Both the position numbers and the translations under genes were made by a program. 64,000 bases of DNA from the NCBI GenBank assembly GCA_046269235.1, contig JBJZOS010000002.1, positions 62,001 through 126,000 of the forward strand. Reading direction: 5' to 3'. Below, in pieces: positions 59,550-64,000 of the stretch. Each line of letters opens with the position of its first letter. Positions within the stretch are counted from its first letter, which is position 1. A model generated the notes under the pieces. That model was given only the letters and a program-made list of their open reading frames with translations. It did no database searches and had not been told where the DNA came from. This DNA is from Soonwooa sp032078105 (GTDB taxonomy: Bacteria > Bacteroidota > Bacteroidia > Flavobacteriales > Weeksellaceae).

Positions 59550-61922
59550 TTATTTATTAAAATCTATATCGTCAGTTGTATTCACTTTTTCATTAATATT
59601 CTCTTCCTTTTTAGGACCAGAATTATTTTGATTACTTGGAGGTCGCGTTGGATTTTTGATTTCATCAATTGTCCTTAATCCGCCTTCGTCACCATAACCA
59701 CCACGAAGTCCGCTAAGGTCAGAACAGCTTCCGGTCCAATCGCTTGGTTTGATAAATTTATCTTCTGGTGAGATATTTAAGGTTTTATCTGCGTATACTT
59801 TTTTCATATAAATTGCCCAAATCGGCAATGCCATTTTCGCACCTTGTCCTTCGCCTGTACTTCTAAAGTGCGTTGCACGGTCTTCCCAGCCAACCCAAAC
59901 ACCTGTTGCTAATTTAGGAGCAATACCCATAAACCAACCATCGGAGTTTTTCTGCGTTGTACCAGTTTTACCAGCAATTTCAGCAGCTTGTACACCTCGA
60001 CGTTTAAGTTCTCCAGAAGCTGTACCAAATTCGGTTACACCTTTCATTAGATCAATCATCGTGTAGGCATACATCTCGTTCATGACTTCTTTAACAACTG
60101 GTTTTACTTCTTTAATCACGCGTCCGTTGGCATCTTCGATACGCCAAATCATCTCTGGCTTGGTATAGTTACCGAAGTTTGCAAACGTGCTATATGCACC
60201 TAGCATTTCATAAATCGTAATATCTGACGTACCAAGTGCCATTGGTAAACTTGTATCAATCGGATCTGTAACCCCAAGATCTCTAGCGGTTTGAATAACA
60301 TTTTTAGTCCCAACCATTTCAGCTAGACGAATAGCCACGGGGTTTTTGGAGTGGGCAATAGCATCTTTTAACGTCAGCATAGCACCGTTACCTGGTACCG
60401 ACCAATTCCCTTTAGAATAGGTAGCATTCGATACTTGAGAACACGGCGTCATCCCAAGATGCATAATTGCGGTTGCATATACGAAAGGTTTAAAAGTTGA
60501 GCCAACTTGGCGTTTACCCTGTTTAACGTGATCATATTGGAAATGTTGCCAATTGATACCACCTACCCAAGCTTTGATATCACCTGTCAATGGATCCATA
60601 GACATTAGCCCTGCTTGTGCAATTTGCTTGTGATAACGGATAGAATCCCACGGCGACATTTCAATCTCTTCTTCACCACCCCAAGTAAAACGTGTCATTT
60701 TTGTTGGTGTTTTGAAATCCATCATGATAGAATCTTCAGGCATACCTTCAGCTTTCATCTGCTTGTAACGACCAGTTCTTCTAACGGCAGACATCATCAA
60801 TTCTTCAATCTGCTTCTTACTCAAATTATAATAAGGACGATTGGAGTTGTATTTCATCTCGTTATCAAAATTCTTTTGCAAAGAAGCCAAGTGTTCTTTA
60901 ATAGCTTCCTCGGCATATTTTTGCATTTTAGAATCTAGCGTAACATAGATTTTTAAACCGTTTTTATAAAGGTTAAGTTCTTTACCTGTTTGCTTTTCGT
61001 ATTCTGTAAGATATTGTTGAATCTCTTTTCTTAAATAAAATTTATAATAAGCAGAATAGTCTTCTTCAATCTTTTCAACAGGAGAAAAAGTTACAGTTAC
61101 TGGCTCATCAATAGCTTTATCATAAGTCTGTTGATCTAGATAACCAGTGTCCAACATTTGCTTAAGTACAACGTTACGTCTTTCTTTAGCTCTTTCTGGT
61201 TTACGGTAAGGATTGTTTTTACGTGGATTTTCCAACATCGCTACAAATGTTGCAGCTTCGGGAAGGGTTAAATCTTTAGTAGATTTATTGAAATATACTT
61301 TAGAAGCCATTTCAACACCTTTTGCATTAAACAAAAAGTCAAATTTGTTAAAATACAAAGTGATGATTTCTTCTTTAGTATAACGTTTTTCTAAACTTAC
61401 AGCAACACACCATTCTTTCAACTTTTGGAATGCACGTTGAAACTTATTTTGAGAAGCTTGTCCAGTAAATAACAACTTCGCTAGCTGTTGAGAAATCGTG
61501 GAACCTCCACCTCTTTCACCACCAAAATAAACGGCTCTAGCAATCGACTTTAAGTCAATACCAGAGTGTTCTTTAAAACGTTCGTCCTCTTTTGCTTGTA
61601 ATGCATACACCAAATAAGGGGGTAATTGCTTGTAAGTAACAGGAATCGTTTTTTCTTTTTCAAACTTACCAAGAAGCTGGTTATCAGAAGAATAAATCTC
61701 GGACGCAACATAGATATCGGGATTATCTAAATCCTTAACATCAGGCATATCGCCGACGAATCCTTGTGAAACAGCAAAAAACAATCCCGAAATCCCAAGA
61801 ATTACGACTATTAATCCTAACCAAATAAATTTAATCCATCTTTTAGTACCAGAAGATGTTTTTTTCTTCTTTCGCTGTAATGGAAATCCACTTGCAGATT
61901 TTGATTTTTTATTGTCTTCCAT
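59550..61922 (-). CDS. pbpC1A: Class A penicillin-binding protein 1A
   Basis: The 790-residue protein has one membrane helix (residues about 28-54). A glycosyltransferase-51 domain carries EDERFKEHSG and GGGSTISQQLAK, and a transpeptidase domain has the active Ser in STFKPF, SKN and KTGTT. It polymerises and cross-links peptidoglycan at the outer face of the inner membrane. A Pro/Asn-rich low-complexity tail ends it. The symbol is uncertain; it is the PBP1A/MrcA type. It starts 7 bases after gldH, a gene order I know from other flavobacteria. Confidence 0.94.
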   Translation of the reverse strand: MEDNKKSKSASGFPLQRKKKKTSSGTKRWIKFIWLGLIVVILGISGLFFAVSQGFVGDMPDVKDLDNPDIYVASEIYSSDNQLLGKFEKEKTIPVTYKQLPPYLVYALQAKEDERFKEHSGIDLKSIARAVYFGGERGGGSTISQQLAKLLFTGQASQNKFQRAFQKLKEWCVAVSLEKRYTKEEIITLYFNKFDFLFNAKGVEMASKVYFNKSTKDLTLPEAATFVAMLENPRKNNPYRKPERAKERRNVVLKQMLDTGYLDQQTYDKAIDEPVTVTFSPVEKIEEDYSAYYKFYLRKEIQQYLTEYEKQTGKELNLYKNGLKIYVTLDSKMQKYAEEAIKEHLASLQKNFDNEMKYNSNRPYYNLSKKQIEELMMSAVRRTGRYKQMKAEGMPEDSIMMDFKTPTKMTRFTWGGEEEIEMSPWDSIRYHKQIAQAGLMSMDPLTGDIKAWVGGINWQHFQYDHVKQGKRQVGSTFKPFVYATAIMHLGMTPCSQVSNATYSKGNWSVPGNGAMLTLKDAIAHSKNPVAIRLAEMVGTKNVIQTARDLGVTDPIDTSLPMALGTSDITIYEMLGAYSTFANFGNYTKPEMIWRIEDANGRVIKEVKPVVKEVMNEMYAYTMIDLMKGVTEFGTASGELKRRGVQAAEIAGKTGTTQKNSDGWFMGIAPKLATGVWVGWEDRATHFRSTGEGQGAKMALPIWAIYMKKVYADKTLNISPEDKFIKPSDWTGSCSDLSGLRGGYGDEGGLRTIDEIKNPTRPPSNQNNSGPKKEENINEKVNTTDDIDFNK

Positions 61923-61929
61923 ATATTAT

Positions 61930-62394
61930 TTATGGCTTTACATTTACAATTTTTACGCCCAAATCTTCAATCCCTGGAAGATTATCTTTTCGCATCGCTT
62001 GTATTACGCCAATGCTAAATTGACCATCTTTCGGGAATTTGAAATCTGATTTGTACTGAAACAATATCTCTTTAGTATCTCCAAATCCGCTTCCTAGCCA
62101 TTGACCATTAGGTTTAGCAAGGACATAATTGAGTGTATCTTTCGACAAAACTTTTTTCTTGTCATCTAGAATTGTCCCAATTAATCGCAAATTACTATAA
62201 GGATAGTTGTCATTATTTCTAACAACAAATATAATATTTTTCGGATTCTGATGATCTTTCACCTCAAAAGTTAATTCTTGGAATTTATTTTTATTCCAAG
62301 AACCAGCTAAAGATTGCATACTAACAACCTCATTGGCATCGTTACAACTAATACAGAACAGTGCCAAAACAAAGACCCCTAAAAACTTACGCAT
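61930..62394 (-). CDS. gldH: Gliding-motility-associated lipoprotein GldH
   Basis: The preferred start is ATG 62394 (MRKFLGVFVLALFC), 40 codons inside the longest frame; the 39 extra residues have no lipoprotein character. The product of 154 residues has a lipobox FCISC (Cys17). The beta-strand body with QELTFEVKDHQNPKNIIF and NYPYSNLRLIGTI matches GldH, which is linked to gliding motility and the type 9 secretion system. The gene overlaps the end of the PSP1 gene by 8 bases and lies 7 bases before pbp1A. Confidence 0.88.
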   Translation of the reverse strand: MRKFLGVFVLALFCISCNDANEVVSMQSLAGSWNKNKFQELTFEVKDHQNPKNIIFVVRNNDNYPYSNLRLIGTILDDKKKVLSKDTLNYVLAKPNGQWLGSGFGDTKEILFQYKSDFKFPKDGQFSIGVIQAMRKDNLPGIEDLGVKIVNVKP

Positions 62395-63814
62395 TGTTCC
62401 CATTATTGGAATTAGGATTAGAATTTGGTTTTTTATGAAACTTCTTTTTATTATTAAAAGGTTTTTTAGCCTTTGGCGCTTCTCCATGCCTAGCTTCCGC
62501 AGAAGTTTCAACTTTTTTCACCTCTTTTCTTACTTCTTTTTGTGCATTTCCATTTTGGTTATTTTGACCATTTTGGTTAGGCTTAGAAGCGTTTCGGTTT
62601 TGGTTTTGTCCAGAGTTGCCACGTTCTCTCCTTTCGCGATTATTGTTCGATCGATCAGCGTTATTTTGATCATTAGAATTACGATCGTTATTTCGATTAC
62701 GAGAATTCTTTTTATTAGTAGGACGCGATTTCTTTTCAAAACGATCTAGGCTACTTTCTTGGATTAAATCCACGTTAGCAACTGGTGCACTTTGAGCCTT
62801 GAAATCTTCCAAAGCTGGCGATGGTTTCCCTTCTTGATTAACAGAAATCATCATCTTGACATCCGAAATATCAATATCATACCAAGCCATAGAGTTTTCT
62901 ACGTACGCAAACCACATTTTTCTTTTGAAAACGTCAATTTTAATACAGAAAGCTTTTCCTTTTTCGGTATTTAAAACGGTATTGGTCGCCGGAAAATCGC
63001 GCAACGTGTCCATATAACTATCCAATTCGTAGTTAAGACAACATTTAAGTTTTCCGCATTGACCAGCTAATTTTTGAGGATTGATACTTAATTGCTGATA
63101 ACGCGCTGCATTGGTATTAACAGATCTAAAATCTGTTAGCCAAGTCGAACAACAAAGCTCTCTACCACATGATCCAATACCACCAACTTTCGCTGACTCT
63201 TGACGGAAGCCAATCTGCTTCATATCAATTTTTGTACGGAAAGCTCCTGCATATTCTTTAATCAACTGACGAAAATCTACACGAGAATCGGCGGTGTAAT
63301 AAAAAGTGATTTTGGACCCATCACCTTGGTACTCTACATCTGTAATCTTCATCGCTAGACCAATTGAATATGCAATTTTTCTAGCCTGAATTTTAACATC
63401 GTTTTCCTTTTTGCGAAGTTCTTGCCAAACTTCGATGTCCTTTTGTGTAGCGTGTCGATACACTTTAAGAAGTCCTTCTGTAGAGGTTTTCTTCTTTTTC
63501 ATCTGGATTTTTACTAGTTCTCCAGTTAAACTAACTACGCCAATATCGTGACCGGGATTCGCTTCTAACGTAACGGTGTTACCTGCCGCAAGAGGCAAGT
63601 TATTTGTGTTTTTGAAAAAACTTTTTCGATCGTTTTTAAATCTTACTTCTACATAGTCGTTAGAAGAAGTGCCTGGGTTTTTGACATCAGACAACCAATC
63701 GAAAACATTTAATTTATAGCTATTTCCACAAGTATCTACACTGCTACATCCATTCGAGGATTTTGTTCCACATGAATGTCCTGAATCGCCGGACGTCTTA
63801 CATCCACAACTCAT
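62387..63814 (-). CDS. ricT: PSP1/RicT-like Cys-rich protein
   Basis: The 475-residue protein has a PSP1 domain (residues about 115-280) with the RicT cysteines GSCGRELCCSTW and GQCGKLKCCLNYE, which in Bacillus bind a 4Fe-4S cluster in the RicAFT complex. The N-terminus has five more cysteines (MSCGCKTSGDSGHSC and on), not typical of firmicute RicT. The last 150 residues are rich in Asn, Arg and Lys and look disordered. No partner ricA or ricF is in the window. It begins the operon with gldH and pbp1A and has a -7 box (63835-63842). Confidence 0.85.
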   Translation of the reverse strand: MSCGCKTSGDSGHSCGTKSSNGCSSVDTCGNSYKLNVFDWLSDVKNPGTSSNDYVEVRFKNDRKSFFKNTNNLPLAAGNTVTLEANPGHDIGVVSLTGELVKIQMKKKKTSTEGLLKVYRHATQKDIEVWQELRKKENDVKIQARKIAYSIGLAMKITDVEYQGDGSKITFYYTADSRVDFRQLIKEYAGAFRTKIDMKQIGFRQESAKVGGIGSCGRELCCSTWLTDFRSVNTNAARYQQLSINPQKLAGQCGKLKCCLNYELDSYMDTLRDFPATNTVLNTEKGKAFCIKIDVFKRKMWFAYVENSMAWYDIDISDVKMMISVNQEGKPSPALEDFKAQSAPVANVDLIQESSLDRFEKKSRPTNKKNSRNRNNDRNSNDQNNADRSNNNRERRERGNSGQNQNRNASKPNQNGQNNQNGNAQKEVRKEVKKVETSAEARHGEAPKAKKPFNNKKKFHKKPNSNPNSNNGNNA

Positions 63815-63834
63815 ATTAAAATATATTATTCTCG

Positions 63835-63842
63835 CAAAGTTA
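63835..63842 (-). promoter_or_regulatory. -7 promoter box for ricT-gldH-pbp1A
   Basis: The minus strand reads TAACTTTG, a TAnnTTTG match, 21 bases before the ricT ATG. A clear -33 TTTG is not visible at 17-23 bases. The remaining bases to 64000 are AT-rich with no gene. Confidence 0.55.
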
Positions 63843-64000
63843 ACTTTTTTTGATTAAAGTTGTATTGCAGATTTCAGAAATCCCGATTTTGTATTATATT
63901 TAAAGTTTTATTTAAAATAATCAATATTTAATAATAATATATTTAAATCATCATCATATCAAAACTTAAAATTAACATCGTTTATTATGGTTCGCATTGC

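Noticed and set aside
62395..62511. Long N-terminal form of GldH
   Set aside because: The extra residues overlap the PSP1 gene and hide the lipoprotein signal; ATG 62394 gives a normal GldH.
62333..62749. Plus-strand hydrophobic frame opposite the ricT tail and gldH start
   Set aside because: The Asn/Arg-rich minus-strand codons read as Ile/Leu/Val-rich on the other strand; this is a composition artefact.
1..64000. Insertion sequences, prophage or CRISPR
   Set aside because: No transposase, integrase, phage structural gene, direct-repeat array or cas gene was found in either strand.
1..64000. tRNA or rRNA genes
   Set aside because: The intergenic gaps are short, and I saw no cloverleaf-forming or rRNA-like segment in them; a covariance search would be decisive.

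Overview
The window looks like chromosomal DNA of a member of the Bacteroidota, most likely a flavobacterium of the Weeksellaceae (Chryseobacterium / Epilithonimonas / Kaistella type). The genus is an inference. Support comes from the AT-rich composition, the near absence of Shine-Dalgarno sites, promoters of the TTTG / TAnnTTTG type, a complete alternative complex III operon, the gliding/T9SS-associated lipoprotein GldH, DUF3078 outer-membrane proteins and a PSP1-gldH-PBP1A block. I saw no tRNA, rRNA, CRISPR array, insertion sequence or prophage.

Bases 1-19613 are the distal part of a surface-polysaccharide locus. It holds seven GT2-type glycosyltransferases (the first cut by the window edge), four GT4 enzymes and one GT32 enzyme. 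It also has a WbpP/TviC plus WbpO/TviB pair that should make UDP-GalNAcA, an MBOAT O-acyltransferase beside an SGNH-like partner, and an intact hexapeptide acetyltransferase. No flippase, polymerase or export gene is present, so those must lie upstream or elsewhere. Four decoration genes here are broken: a frameshifted hexapeptide acyltransferase, a frameshifted AT3 acyltransferase, a 5'-truncated phosphoethanolamine-transferase-like sulfatase, and a heavily deleted second AT3 copy. The backbone-building genes stay open.

Bases 19735-22453 carry a beta-carbonic anhydrase, a small exported protein of unknown function and a SulP anion transporter, which together suggest bicarbonate handling. Bases 22522-37869 are mostly minus-strand housekeeping genes: pth, a lipoprotein, mfd, gdhA, dprA, a rhomboid protease, msrA, a ROK kinase, secA and a DUF2795 protein. 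Inside this block sits a plus-strand DUF3078 barrel gene followed by an internally deleted tandem copy.

Bases 38025-47323 mix envelope and metabolic genes. They include a UDP-glucuronate-epimerase-like enzyme, DUF2797 and VanZ proteins, and a pepT-sufE-GT9-GT2 operon. They also include an HMG-CoA-lyase-like enzyme, an OsmC-like protein without the usual cysteines, a DUF59 protein and a PolB-type exonuclease. Bases 47406-55825 are the actABCDEF operon on the minus strand, bounded by a promoter and a strong terminator. ActA has an extra N-terminal cytochrome c domain. Bases 56011-63814 carry a SPOR-domain protein, a polytopic membrane protein, the protein AMPylator SelO, PBP1A, GldH and a RicT-like PSP1 protein.

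I did not find an unmistakable new system. The leads I rate highest are the selective decay of glycan-decoration genes, the MBOAT/SGNH pair, the unknown secreted protein between carbonic anhydrase and SulP, the deleted DUF3078 copy, and the unusual position of the terminator in front of selO.
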